The notes under the pieces: model-generated
Seen by the model: only the letters and a program-made list of their open reading frames with translations
Told to the model about the DNA's origin: nothing
Database searches by the model: none
In this document: in pieces, positions 12,516 to 24,421 of the stretch
How the letters are laid out: each line of letters opens with the position of its first letter
How positions within the stretch are numbered: the stretch's first letter is position 1
Assembly: GCA_037367405.1 (NCBI GenBank)
Contig: JAZKJV010000600.1
Location: 806,001 to 870,000 of the forward strand
Reading direction: 5' to 3'
Origin: Ottelia alismoides
Lineage: Eukaryota > Streptophyta > Magnoliopsida > Alismatales > Hydrocharitaceae
DNA: 64,000 bases
Translations under genes and position numbers: made by a program

Positions 12516-15150
12516 ACATCATGGAAGCGTGACGATTGCATCATATGCTATCGGGAGCGGCTAGTCACACTCATTGCTCAAGGGAGCAGAATTTAAAAAA
12601 TTTTAATCCGATGAAACCACATGATCCAAGAACACTTCTTAGATCATTTCACCTGAACTATAAACAAGTGTTAGGTTTACCTCTTGAAGCGTGGGTGCAA
12701 TCGAGTCTCTAAACGAAGAGACCTCCTGTCTCAAGTCCATTCCGATGGAGGAGACGCGTACGAGCACATTGATAAAATGCGTATACCTCACAATCCATGC
12801 TGATGATCCAAGCGACGAATCTCATGATCTCTTCATATGAGATCCAACGTCTTCTTCATGAGTGAGGCACACCGAAGGAGACAAACATCTACAAGCAAAC
12901 AATCTGGGCAGCATAGCAGCGATGCTGTGATGATGGCGAGTCTCTCTATGGCTCCATGGTGGATGACCAATAAGAGAGAGAGAGAGAGAGAGAGAGACTT
13001 GGAGTGTAGAGAAAGAGAGAGGTAGAGAGCATTAGTTGTTGTATTTTTAATATCAAGGGTTGCCTCATCTTATATAATATTTTGGGAGTCCATGGATCTC
13101 AATCCATGTACAATACAAAATCAATGGATGAGATTGATGTATGTTTCTTTCAATGGCCATGATTTTGTTGTGAAAATACAACAATATTTAATTTAATATA
13201 TATAGAATAATAAATATAAAATAATTTCAAATTAAATCAATTATCATTGGAGATAACTGGGAAGGAGATTAAACATCCTACATAATAAGGGGGAACAACT
13301 ACCAGATCCAATTAGACTTGGTGGTCGTCCACTACCTTTTATCAGTGTATGGAAATCATCTTCCAATTCATGAGATTACATTATCTCATGAAAATCTCTG
13401 ATATTTAAAAAGACATTTGTTGTAATTATCTCACAATGATAATTCATAATTATCTTATGAACATTGCAATCATGACATGGAAATTTGTGAATCACATTCA
13501 CAACCTAAAATAAAATGTAAATTATATTTTCAATTAATTATCCAATGTGTATCCAATTCACATCAATAATAAATCAACAAATATAAATTAAAATAGACTC
13601 TCTCTAATATGTTATAAATCACATTTATAATATAAATATAATATATATATATATATATGAATAATTTGGATAGTGCTTTCTACATTATTCATATCCATGA
13701 TAATTAAATTACAAATCATCTTGGATCTCTATTCCCATGTGCTCAAATAATATGAACTGCATTTACATTATTCACATCTTTGATAATAAATCACATTTAA
13801 TCATCTTAGGTAACTCTCCTTATAATATGAATCAAATTCATATTATTCAGGATAATTAAATCACTTTTAATTATCAATGTTCTCAATGCTCGGATACATA
13901 TATCAACCGTTAAATTATCCTTGAACTCTTCAAGTATAATGCGCCTTCACCGCAGATACTTGGAGATAAGGACATAACGATTGTACGTTCCACATATAGT
14001 GACTTGGATCTTGAGATCGTATCTTAAATCTAGATCTTGCGGGACTCCCATAGACGTTTGATTAAATCAAAACCGTAAATCTATTATTTTCATTGTATCT
14101 GAATCACATTTAGATCACTGTCCAACATTTGGAATAAGATTATATTACTTCTCTACTGAGAGGAGTCAATAAATCTAGACATTTTTCATTACTCCCTCGG
14201 AATGGAAGCTTCATGATTATACAATCGTTTATAATCACATCACCCTCATGTATTCCTAATACCCGCACACCCTGCATACTAGAATACCTAGAATAAATAC
14301 AAAGTTTTAGATCTTATTTAGTCTGTCACCTTTAGGGGTTTATCATTAAGTTTCTCATTTGATCATTGAGAGTCAGTATCGATCATATACTTTCCAAAAG
14401 AATATATCATACATAGATATTTATCATATACTTTCCAAAAGTATATATCACACCTACAAATTCAGTAAAGCATCCAAAGCGAGAAGATCATGTACAGAAT
14501 TTGATTCCCAATATCTCATGAATGCGCTCATGTCTTCCGATCCAATAAATTAACCTGTATGGTCCCTTTGAGATATCGTATTACTCATATGCCCTTGTAT
14601 GCACCACAACGTGTCGGTGTATAGACCTTGATTAGGCCCGTAAACCTATTGGTCTGTCAAATGTACATACTCAAGCATATGGTAACACATTTGTCTCCGG
14701 TCAAAGGATGCATGCCTATATCGTGATAGCATGAGACATAGGACTTTGGTTATCTCGATCTCGTTAAGTCAACTATTGACCTAACTAATCTGACACCTCC
14801 GAATCTTTATTCCTAAGTAGAGGACTTGCATCAAGAGGTCGGTCAGATATCATCCAAAAGAGAAAGGATTTCCATCTCCTACTTAGGTTGGAGATCATCT
14901 CTTAGTAATCATTTGACTTTCCTTGATGCATCCTTAATCTAACTCTTTATATATTCATCTAAGCACTAGACTTTATGATTCAACAATAGCATCAACAGTT
15001 GTATGATCATTAAAATGACTATGGTACATAACCCTAATTGTACTATGGTACCTATTATGCAAATTAGTTATTTTTCATTTTTGATCAGAGAATGATATTT
15101 GAAATAATATTTATTGCATAATGGCTCGTTGTGTGCTCACATGTCCATCA
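12516..15150 (-). repeat. LTR-A copy, minus orientation (right arm); 3' LTR of a copia element
   Basis: Read on the minus strand it starts TGATGGACATGTGAGCAC at 15150 and runs to the junction near 12516. The bases just outside the start (15151-15160, minus strand AGTGAGAGAT) look like a copia polypurine tract, and a copia RT remnant on the same strand lies beyond it. This is therefore the 3' LTR of a minus-strand copia element. It contains (GA)n at 12974-13000 and several AT-rich palindromes such as GATAATTAAATCAC with TTTTAATTATC near 13850. Confidence 0.8.
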
Positions 15151-16345
15151 ATCTCTCACTAGTCCAAAGAGCCATAAATGGGATAATCTTTAGACCCACA
15201 CTCATGTGACAATTATAGACTACTTCGAAAAATAGATAGGTAAGTTGATCTGTCACTTTGTTCTCGAGAGACTATGCCAAGTCCTTTTACAGCACTTGCA
15301 TATCTCCTAGTAGTAGTGCTTGCATCCAATGCGAATGTTGCATCTTATGCAACCAATACTCAATCTTGTTGAAGTAGTTACAATGTCTTTGACACGACAA
15401 TTCAATAATCATTATAACTAGTATGTAATTTCTATTATCCTAATAAGAATACCCTTGTTCCCGGAGATCTCTATCTCCTAAGACCGAGATCCAGTCTTAA
15501 GTCTTATAAAACATCTGTACTTAAGATCTTTTACATCACTATCTATAAAATCTTAAGTTCTTGAAGATAAGATTTTGAGATCACTATCTCAAAAATCTTT
15601 GCATCTTGTAAGATAATATTATTACTGCAACTAAGTGTTTTATATCCATAGTAGGATTGGTAACATTTTATTTCTTCCACTGCATGGCAGTCATCTGACT
15701 TTTTATACACATGTAGTATACAAAGAGCTTCCCGTTTCTAATGCACTAGAGCATGCAGCTTAGGCATTCACATCCTCAACTCTTTGAGGTGTTATCCCTT
15801 TAGATAGGTTAGTACCATATCTTAAGGGAAAGAAGACTTTCTTGTAATTTTTCTGAAAATGAGACATGTCCAAGTGTACCACTAATGTGACGGTCCCAAT
15901 ACCCTTATGTCATTGCTTTTGAACAACTTTGGAACTAAGATCTAAGAGATATCCTTGAGATTGTAACTCAAGGTATGGAACAACCAAACTATAAAACACT
16001 TAATATTATCCTAATATAATACCAAATGATTATGATATCATCTACATTTAGCATGATGAATACTATTGCACCCCCACTAAGCTTCACATGATTCATCAAT
16101 ATTCTATCTGAAATCATAACCTTTATAATTTCATAAAATCTGATGTTCCAACTATGAGAAGCTTATTCGAGTCTGTAGATGGATTTATTCAGCTTGAACA
16201 CCTTGCTTTTCTAAACTAAGAAGCCCTGGGGCTACTTCACTATTGCTAATATTGTCCTTGTATAAAACTTTGTAACCTTGATTTAAAGAAGGAGAACAAC
16301 CTTTAATGACAGGAAGAATGGTAGAGATCGAGACAACTAGAGCTT
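15151..16345 (-). pseudogene. Ty1/copia pol remnant (RT to RNase H region)
   Basis: The minus-strand translation between about 16215 and 15950 reads VFKLNKSIYRLE, then a stop, ASHSWNIRFYEIIKV and IVFIMLNVDDIIII. These match the copia RT motifs LxKSIYGLKQASRxWN and the YVDD box, here NVDD. The stretch toward 15160 should be RNase H but is too decayed to read reliably. It sits directly 5' of its 3' LTR (12516-15150). The upstream half of pol is missing. Confidence 0.8.
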
Positions 16346-17648
16346 AGGCATGACATTATTATTGGAGTTGACTGTATGTATTTTTTTCAAATCTATAATA
16401 AAATATCATAATCAAGTATTGTAAATCAAGATTCTCCAGTATCAATAGTTAGAATTTAAATGTTGATTTAATTTTACCTTTTTTTATCTTGATTATTATT
16501 TAAATTGTAGTATTCCATCTTTCATTCTAATTGAAGAATATCAAATGAAATAAATGTTAGAACATATATTTATCACTTATTTTATATTGATCGTAAATTT
16601 TATTAATTATTTGTAAAATATTATCGATAATGTAAAATACATTAATTCTTTTGTAAAATATCAAATGCAATATATATTATTTAAATTGTAGTTTCCACCT
16701 TTTTGTAAAATGTATACCGATTCTGTAAAATACGTTAATTCATTGTAATATTAAATCATACATTGTAAATGTGAGGAACTTGAAAAGTTAAAATGTAGGT
16801 TATTTACTCAGAAAATATAACTTCTTCTTTTGTTTTGATACAACAACATTCTTAGTAGAAATATAATTTATCATAAAGAAATGTAAAATATATTATTTTT
16901 TTGTAAAATAACAAAGAATTACACATAATATAAGTCATTAATTAACACATTTAATCTATCAATTCATATTTTTTTGTAAAAATGAATCATGAGTTTGTAA
17001 AATAAGTTTTTTCTTTGTAATATAGAGTATACATTGTAAAATTTCAAAACTTAGAAAATTTTAAACTTGTTTAGGAGCTAGATTTCCAACGAAACTTGTT
17101 TAGAAGTTCGTATCTACGTAAAAAATATGTTATTGTAAATAATCAATCATATCCATTACACATTTAGTTATTTGTAAATTAAGTTGTATTATTTAGAAAA
17201 AAACCCACCATTTTAGGAATATTTTTCCACATATACATCTATTAATTAGCACATGATCAATCCAATATTTTTGGAAACACATCTACACAAAAAATAAAAA
17301 TTCTCGTTAGATTCGGTGGCTATGTTTTTTGTAATTTATAACACGTATATGTAAAATATAAAAATAGTTTGTAAATTGATAGCAACTATTTCAAAATACG
17401 AACCTTTATTCCATCTGTTATTTTTGGAAAATTCTATACATCTCTCAGCATATACCTAAATATATAATGATCAATGACGTGTATTTTTCTAAATTAGAAC
17501 CAATTTAATCCACCCCAAAATTAGGACTGCTAGTTGATATGAAAATCACTTAGTAGTTTCAATCTCAATCGTAAACTCATCATCCTACGGCCTAAGATGA
17601 TACCTTTCCATAATCAAGGAAATGTGCCACCATAATTCAAGTGTTCCC

Positions 17649-17651
<3 letters not shown>
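16346..17651. other. AT-rich tract dense in TTGTAAAAT-type words; probable non-autonomous element
   Basis: No coding sequence. The word TGTAAA or GTAAAAT recurs some two dozen times between 16390 and 17400, as it does inside the TA-flanked elements further on (18061-18381, 34365-35230, 36170-36600, 40340-40750). I could not find terminal inverted repeats, so the boundaries are arbitrary. Confidence 0.45.

Positions 17652-17688
<37 letters not shown>
17652..17688. repeat. (GT)n microsatellite
   Basis: Uninterrupted TG/GT dinucleotides directly before the first foldback element; the other elements of the cluster are bounded by (TA)n, (CA)n or (GA)n. Confidence 0.95.
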
Positions 17689-17689
<1 letters not shown>

Positions 17690-17697
17690 CTATATAT

Positions 17698-18050
17698 AGT
17701 AAAATGGGGCAGCTCCTTGGGAGGAGCCAACGGCCTGCTCCCACCCCCAATTTCTGCCTTTTTTATTTTTTGATATATATATATATATTCATCAATGTAT
17801 CCCTCTAAAATTTCATTAAAATTTCGTCGGAAACTGAGACTCTTATGCCTTTCCTCCAGAACAAGTCGATTACAACAATTCTAAGACTGTTAAAATTACA
17901 TGTTCTACATGAAGGGTATATGAGTCTTTGTTTCTGACGAAATTCTAATGGAATGTTAGAGGGATATAGTTATGAATATACATATTTTTATTTTCCAAAA
18001 AAATAAAAAAATGTGCGAAAAATGGGGGTGGGTGCAACCCCATTTTACTT
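17698..18050. mobile_element. Foldback MITE E1 (family FB1)
   Basis: The element is one imperfect palindrome: AGTAAAATGGGGCAGCTCC at the left against CAACCCCATTTTACTT at the right, with inner arms containing GAAACTGAGACTC and GAGTCTTTGTTTCTGACGA. It is flanked by TATATATAG and TTATATATATAG. E3, E4, E5, E6 and E7 share the inner core AGAAACAGAGACTC. No coding sequence. Confidence 0.85.
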
Positions 18051-18060
18051 ATTATATATA

Positions 18061-18381
18061 TAGGGGGCCTTTCAAATGAGGTGGTGGCTTTTCTGAAATT
18101 GTAAAGGTTACTGTGAATTTAGTAAAAACATTGTAACCGTTGTGTAAAAGTATAACTGCACATTGTAGAAAAATGAATTTTGTAAAATATAGCATCCAAC
18201 ATTTAACATTTCAATCCAATATAATAATATTTTCATAATTTTATTTCACTATACATATTGTGTTAATATTCATTGTTACATGTATGAAACAAGAAATTTT
18301 AAAATATATTGGAAAGATGCCTAAATTGAGGGTGCTCACCGTATATTTGGTGAGATCCCGCCTCATTTGAAGTTTCTCCTA
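18061..18381. mobile_element. TIR element E2 (family TC: TTCAAATGAGG ends)
   Basis: Left end CCTTTCAAATGAGGTGG, right end CCTCATTTGAAGTTTCTCC, so the termini are inverted repeats around TTCAAATGAGG. TATATATA lies on both sides. The interior repeats GTAAA-type words (TTTAGTAAAAAC, GTGTAAAAG, TTTTGTAAAATATAG). E9 is a close relative; E10 and E12 are larger members with extra sequence. Confidence 0.8.
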
Positions 18382-18392
18382 TATATATGTGT

Positions 18393-18780
18393 GATAAATG
18401 GGGTTGCTCCCTGGGAGTAGCCAAGGGGCTGCTCCTACCCCCATTTTCTCCAAATTTTTTTTATTTTTTTGGAAAATAAAATTTTTTATATTCATCATCA
18501 TATCCCTCCAACATTCTATTAAAATCTCATCAGAAACAGAGACTCCTACGGCCTCCATCCAAACATGGTCGATTTAAAAAATCCTGCGACCTTTAAAAAA
18601 AATGACGTCTGGTTGGAGGGCTTAGGAGTCTCTGTTTCTGACGAATTTTTAATAGAATGTTAGAGGGATATAGTGATGAATATACCAATTTTTATTTTCC
18701 AAAAAAATAAAAAAATGGGGGAAAAATAGGCGTGGGAGTAGCCTCGTTGGCTACTCCCAGGGAGCATACTCCCTTTTCCC
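18393..18780. mobile_element. Foldback MITE E3 (family FB1)
   Basis: Palindromic arms: GGGGTTGCTCCCTGGGAGTA at the left and, reversed, GGGAGTATGCTCCCTGGGAG at the right. The inner core AGAAACAGAGACTCCTACG pairs with GAGTCTCTGTTTCTGACGA. TATATATA lies on both sides. Confidence 0.85.
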
Positions 18781-18790
18781 TATATATATA

Positions 18791-19170
18791 TGGGTCAAAT
18801 TGGGATGCCCCCTGTGGGAGCTAACTTGGCTCCCCCTCGCCCCATTTCGTCTGATTTTTTTTATTTTTTTTGAAAATTTCTTCCGTGAAATTTCATCACT
18901 ATATCCTATATTATGTCATTAAAATTTCGTGTGAAACAGAGACTCCTACGTCCTCCATCCAGACAGTCATTTTTTAATGGTAACAGAATTATTAAAAACG
19001 ACCCCGCTGGATGGAGGCATAAGAGTCTCTGTTTCGCATGAAATTTTAATAATATATCAATATATTGATGAAAATCCACAGAAGAAAATTAAAAAAAATA
19101 AAAAACCCGAGCGAAATGGAGCGGGGGGGAGCCAAGTTAGCTCTCCCCATGGGAGCAGCCCCATTTTACC

Positions 19171-19172
<2 letters not shown>
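18791..19172. mobile_element. Foldback MITE E4 (family FB1)
   Basis: Palindromic arms: TTGGGATGCCCCCTGTGGGA at the left and, reversed, AATGGGGCTGCTCCCATGGG at the right, with the core GAAACAGAGACTCCTACG and its complement. Flanked by (TA)n on the left and (CA)n on the right. Confidence 0.85.

Positions 19173-19214
<42 letters not shown>
19173..19214. repeat. (CA)n microsatellite
   Basis: Continuous CA dinucleotides between foldback elements E4 and E5. Confidence 0.95.
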
Positions 19215-19220
<6 letters not shown>

Positions 19221-19233
19221 GGGGCTGCCCCCG

Positions 19234-22200
19234 TGATGAATCTACGTTTCATCATCTTTATTCTATCATTTTGGCCTTAAAAACCCTAGTAAATGCGTGT
19301 AAATAGGCTTAATATAGGCATTTTAGCATTCATGCATATGTGTGTATATATTGTATAAATTGCGCCAAAATTATAGAATAAAGAAAAGAAAAGAAAAAGA
19401 ATAAAATATTGTAAATATTTTATGACCCGAAACCCCGAGACCTAGGCATCTTGATGAATAGGTCGACAAGGAATAAAGTAGGGGGAGATAAGGGCCAAAA
19501 CACAGATAAAATACCTATACATTTTATTCATTCTTTATTCATTTTGGGACCTATTTTTGGTTCCACTTTTTATACATCAAATAAAGAAACTTTGTATATG
19601 AAAGTTGTAGATAAATTAATAAAGAAAAATACAAAATTGATTTCACAGAAAAATAATGTACAGATAAAAAGTTATGGTCTGAATAAAAATCCAGAATGCC
19701 AACTTCCCAGACCCGTATCTCACAAATAAAAACTCCAAATGCAGCGTACTCACCTTTAATTGTATATAGAAGAAAATAATCTAATTAATGGTGGTGGTTT
19801 CGCATTTGGCGGAGCTACGGTTTGAAAGTTGACTTTTGGACCCTCATTGTATACTTGTACATATTAAAATATTCAATTTATTAATTATTTATTATTCTTA
19901 TAATTTTATATTTTTATAATGTTGTAAATAATACTTATAATAATTATGTGCATTAAAATTAGAATAAAAGCCTAAATAAAATACAAAATAAAAATACTTA
20001 TATAATAGAATACATAGATACATTACTTATACACATACCTATACATTATACATTTATATTTTATTTCAGATACAAAACATATCAGAAAATTAAAATAAAA
20101 TTATATTTGTGTATATAAAAGTATTTTATAATTTTAGAAAATAAAAACCAAAATAAAATAAATTAAATAATACCTAAATAAAAATAAAATACTCAAATAC
20201 ATAGATATAGATACCTATAGGGGTATAAATGCAAACTTGTAAAAATATACTCCATAAAAATAAATAAAAATCATAATAAAATAATTTATAAAATAACAAA
20301 CATTTTTTATTTTATAATCATAAATTAATAAAATCATTTACTATTTTTTAATTAATTTCTAAATCTTTTTTCCAGAGGGTTTTTCTGGTTGGTCCACGTG
20401 GACCAACCAGAGGGCTCGGATAGTTGACTCTGGTCAACTGTCTGACCTTCTCTCTGCTGTTGTCAGACTGACTTTTCTCTCGTTTTTGACGATTTTTGGA
20501 GATCGCTCCTTTCATCGAATGGGGTCGAACTCTTCACGAGATTTGTAGTCCTATCATCCAGCTACCACGCCATATCTTTTTCTTGGGCCGAGCATCATCA
20601 CAGCGCCCGTGACGCCTCCTCGAAAGTCGCTCCTCGCCCATGTTTCAAAAACCGTCCAGCCACCTCCATTTCCCTTTGAACCCATTTTGACCGACCTAAC
20701 CCCTCTCTTTGGCGAAGCTCTGGACTGGAGAGGTGACAGCTCTCCTCCAGCTCCCTCCCGAGGGCTCCGGCGACGTCATTTGGTCATTCCACCCATCTCC
20801 GGCCACGCGGCCGTGAGGTACCCTTCCTCTTGGCTTTTGAAGCCCATTGAGGTAGTTTTATTTGTTTCTCCTTGTTCTCAATCCCTCTGTAGGCTGTAAG
20901 TTTCATTTCTCTCTTTTTATTCGCATTTATCGCGCCTCGATTATTCACATCACCCATCGCCGGAGTTCACTCCGGCAAGCCACCCACCTTCCATTATCAA
21001 CCCGCCGCCATCTTTCTTCCGCACTCTGCCAACAAACGCCCAGTCGCTCTGCCCTCGTTTCTTCCATATATCTGTGCAGGTGCAGCGTCTGGGAAGGGGG
21101 GCATCTGCGCCCCGATTTCACCCCCGAAGTATCCCCTGGTGTCCGTGCGCACCCAGGGATCAATGAAGACCTCCCAGAGCTTTTGACGCCCTCCGAGCTG
21201 CGGACCACTTGCAGGAGAAGTTTCCCATCTTTTGCAGCGTCGGAGGTGCATTGGCGTGGTCGGGGGGGGGGGGGGGGCGATCAACGTTCATCCGGCCGAA
21301 GTTCTTCGTGTTCTTCCAGCTCCATCACCGGCCGTCGGATGATCTGTGTTCTTCCAGAATACCGCAGTACCGTTGGATCCCCGCGTGCGTAAACCGTCCG
21401 ATCTTCATCGGGATTCAATCGCAACCCTTCATCTGCGAAGGGGTAGCCGTCAACGAGGTCGTGACACGTGGATAAGTAAGTATCGTGAGACGTCCGATCT
21501 GTGCGTTTGGGTGGGACTTTTGCAGCATAGCCCACCCATTTTTGTTAATTAAATATTAGTTTTCATCTTTCAACTGCAGCTTATATTGTTTTTGTACCAT
21601 TTACGAAGAGGACCCTGTGCTTTGCGCATTTATAATCTCGTCCCTGCCAGCGAGGTGCACGCGCATTGGCACGTGCGCTCAGCTATTTTGCTTTCGAGAC
21701 CCATTGTTTTCTTGTAATTCTAAACAAGTCTTAAATATTGCTGTGAAGTGTAAAACTTTTGGGGTAATTTCGTTTTTAGCCCCCGGATTTTGCAGAAACT
21801 ACATCTTGGTCTCCGGCTGTCACATGTTCCATCACGTGTCCTCTGGTGTTTTTGCAGGAAGGGGCTTGCGCCTTTGCATATTTATCTTTAGTCTTTGAAA
21901 GCCAGTGATTAGTAATATATTTTGTGAACATATTGCACGCAGGCCCTCAAATTTCTTGAGTATTACAAAAATGCCCCTGCGAATGTGTGGTTTCTTGTTG
22001 TTTCTTGTATTTTATTCATGCATCTATAAAACCCCAAAAAATCCTCAAAAATCAGATTAAGCTCCTGTTGCATAGTAGTTCATCATCATATTTTTATTTT
22101 TCGTAATTATTGCATTTTATTATTTATTAAAAATCAAAAATAGTCATTTTCATCACTGTTTGCATTAGAAAATCACTAAAAAATATAAAAACACTCCAGA

Positions 22201-23058
22201 AAAATTCCAAAAAAATATATTTTGTGTCTTTTAGTTTGTTTTAACTCCCAGCCAAAAATCATAAAAAAATATAAAATCAAACTCCAAAAAATTGCAAAAC
22301 TCCAAAAACCTTCACAAAAATTTATAAAATTCATAAAAAATCCAAAAATAGTGTTTTCTTTTCCTGAATTTTCTTTGTTTGATTATCTTTATGTGAAAAT
22401 TAATTTGGAGAATTTTTGTTACTGATTTCTATTTTATTTCTCCATTTTAGTTTCAGCCTTGTATTTTATTCACTGCTTTCTTTATTTTGATAATTAAAAA
22501 TACCAAAAACATTCTCAAAATTACCCAAAAATCACAAAAACAGTAAAAAAGTATAAAAAGACCAAAAAGACTCTATTTCATTATTTTTTAGTATTTTTAT
22601 CCCTTTTTATAAATACTCTAGCTTGTCTTTATTACATTGCTTTTATTTTCCAACATTGAAAAAGAAAATATAAAAAAATATAAAATACAAAAAGAAAATA
22701 TAAAATCAGTAAATTAAAAATCAAAATACAAAATTATAAAATTAAAAATTAAAAATATAAAATTAAAAACCCACAAAAAAATAGCTTAATAGGCATTTGA
22801 TCACATACACACATTTTTGGTACCTTAGTACCCCGTTCTACCTGTCTGCTCCCTGTGTTCGACCTCTACAATACTTGCACTATACACATCTTTGTTGTAG
22901 AGTTATAATAAATTTTAACTCCGCACATTTACTTTCATTGCTTGATTTATCTGTTGTGGGTTAATTGTTGTTTTAATCCGGATTTTCGAGCGGTCACCGC
23001 ATCGACTGTTGATCCGCCTTGTGGATCAATACGACCGCTTGACTTTTCGGGTTAAACA
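19234..23058 (+). repeat. 5' LTR of the young Athila-like element
   Basis: Starts TGATGAATCTACG and ends TTCGGGTTAAACA. The first ~1.1 kb is very AT-rich. A GC-rich part (20385-21530) follows with promoter-like motifs and a run of 16 G near 21262-21277, then another AT-rich tail. The overlapping open frames in both strands of the GC-rich part recur identically in the 3' LTR and show no conserved protein, so I do not call genes. Confidence 0.97.
20385..20438 (+). promoter_or_regulatory. G-box palindrome and inverted W-box pair in the LTR
   Basis: A perfect 26-bp palindrome (20385-20410) is centred on GGTCCACGTGGACC and contains the G-box CACGTG. Twelve bases downstream, GTTGAC (20423) and GTCAAC (20433) form an inverted pair of W-box cores (TTGAC). 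The same block lies at 30257-30310 in the 3' LTR. G-boxes bind bZIP/bHLH factors and W-boxes bind WRKY factors in plants; a role in LTR transcription is inference. Confidence 0.6.
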
Positions 23059-23060
23059 AA

Positions 23061-23078
23061 TGGCGCCGTTGCCGGGGA
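23061..23078 (+). other. Primer binding site of the young element
   Basis: TGGCGCCGTTGCCGGGGA lies two bases after the LTR end. This 18-mer is the primer site I associate with Athila/Tat-lineage plant elements. Its position and sequence confirm element orientation and the LTR boundary. Confidence 0.92.
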
Positions 23079-24421
23079 GCAACAGCGCGTAGTTCGGGTT
23101 TTTGCTCGTGTTTGTGATTTATTGCCTATTCTTGCCTTATTCATTTGCTCGTTTATTTGATATAATCGTCTTACTTGTCTAATCACCCTCTCTTGTTGAC
23201 TTTGTGCGAGGAACCGCGGATCGAGGGAGGCGCTCTACCCTAGGCGCCTACGCACCCACGTGAAGTCGGCGTCAGCTTGCCGACCTAGCATCAAAGGAGG
23301 CTTGGAGGACTTGAGAAGACAAGCACATTTTTGAGCAATTTTTGTGCATTATTTGTGTAATTTCAGTGAGAGAGAGAGACTCTATTGTGTAATAATACAG
23401 GTACTCGGACTCTTGGACTTTCGGGCCCAATTTCCAAGTGTTTGTACACTTGGGGGCTCATCGCGGTTTTTACGGTTTTCACCGCCTTTTTCTTATTTTG
23501 TTTTCCGATTTTGTTTTCCTTATTTTGTGTGATTGAGCCCCTAGTTTTAGGATTGCTTGCGATAGCTTAAGGCCAAACACCTAATATATCTTGCATGTAC
23601 CTATAGCCGCGTTTGGACTTAGTCAAATTTAAACAGTCGTGTCATTATCTTTTAACCCGTGTGCCGTGAGCGAGCCCCATCAAGCGCTACTCCTGAACTC
23701 GAGTGTGTCGAGAAGAGGAGGGGTGAGCCAAGACCGGACTCTTAGGTTAAAGATAAGTGGCCGACTTGTGGTTCTTCACGATAATAGCAATTTCTGAAAC
23801 TTAGGGCGATTTCATCGGCTTTGCATTTGCATATAGATAGGTTTCAATTCTGCTGAGCATCCTTGCATGTAGAGTGCTGGAGGCAAGGTGAGCATTTCTC
23901 TTTAGCATCCATCATTGATTTGACGCTTGCATTGCTTTTCCGACTCTACCTCTGATTTTGCCAACCTAGGATCTTAAAGGAATTGACTCCTCGTTAGGTT
24001 CGTGCATTTCTCACTAAAAATCCAAAAAAAAGTGATAACCAATAAAATTGGGACTGTTAACATTACTTGACCCTAAAACCGATCAAAAAGAAAATCTTGT
24101 ATTGGGGCGAGTAATCCCCTCATTGTCTTCGTTTTACATTGCTCGCGCACACACTAAGGATTAGTGCCCAAATCCCATTGAGCCCCTAAGTGATTGTGCA
24201 ACTTGTGGACTTCTCACCTAACTCTAAAACAGACAAGATAAAAAGACCGCATTTGTGGTCTTCATCGAGTTGAGTAGGTGAATTGAGGGTTTGTATTATT
24301 TTCATTCTTGCTTGTGATTGTTTTGTGTGTGTCCTAGATCATCGCTGCGCACTTGCGCCTTCTTCTCTACTCTCTTGACTTGACCGTCGTGCTCTCCCGA
24401 TTATTTTCTTTTGTTTTCGAG
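23079..24421 (+). other. Untranslated leader of the young element
   Basis: About 1.34 kb between the primer binding site and the ORF start with no convincing coding frame (23344-23532 and 23385-23570 are short and unlike known proteins). A leader of this kind would hold packaging and dimerisation signals, but I cannot point to one. Confidence 0.5.

Noticed and set aside
20862..21392. 176-codon frame and overlapping frames in the GC-rich part of the LTR (again at 30734-31261)
   Set aside because: Frames overlap on both strands, encode no known domain, and the G-run length difference between the LTRs changes them. The region is LTR sequence.
24353..24421. Upstream extension of the retrotransposon ORF (MRLLLYSLD...)
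   Set aside because: It begins at TTG; the first ATG in frame is at 24422 and the extra residues show no conserved feature.
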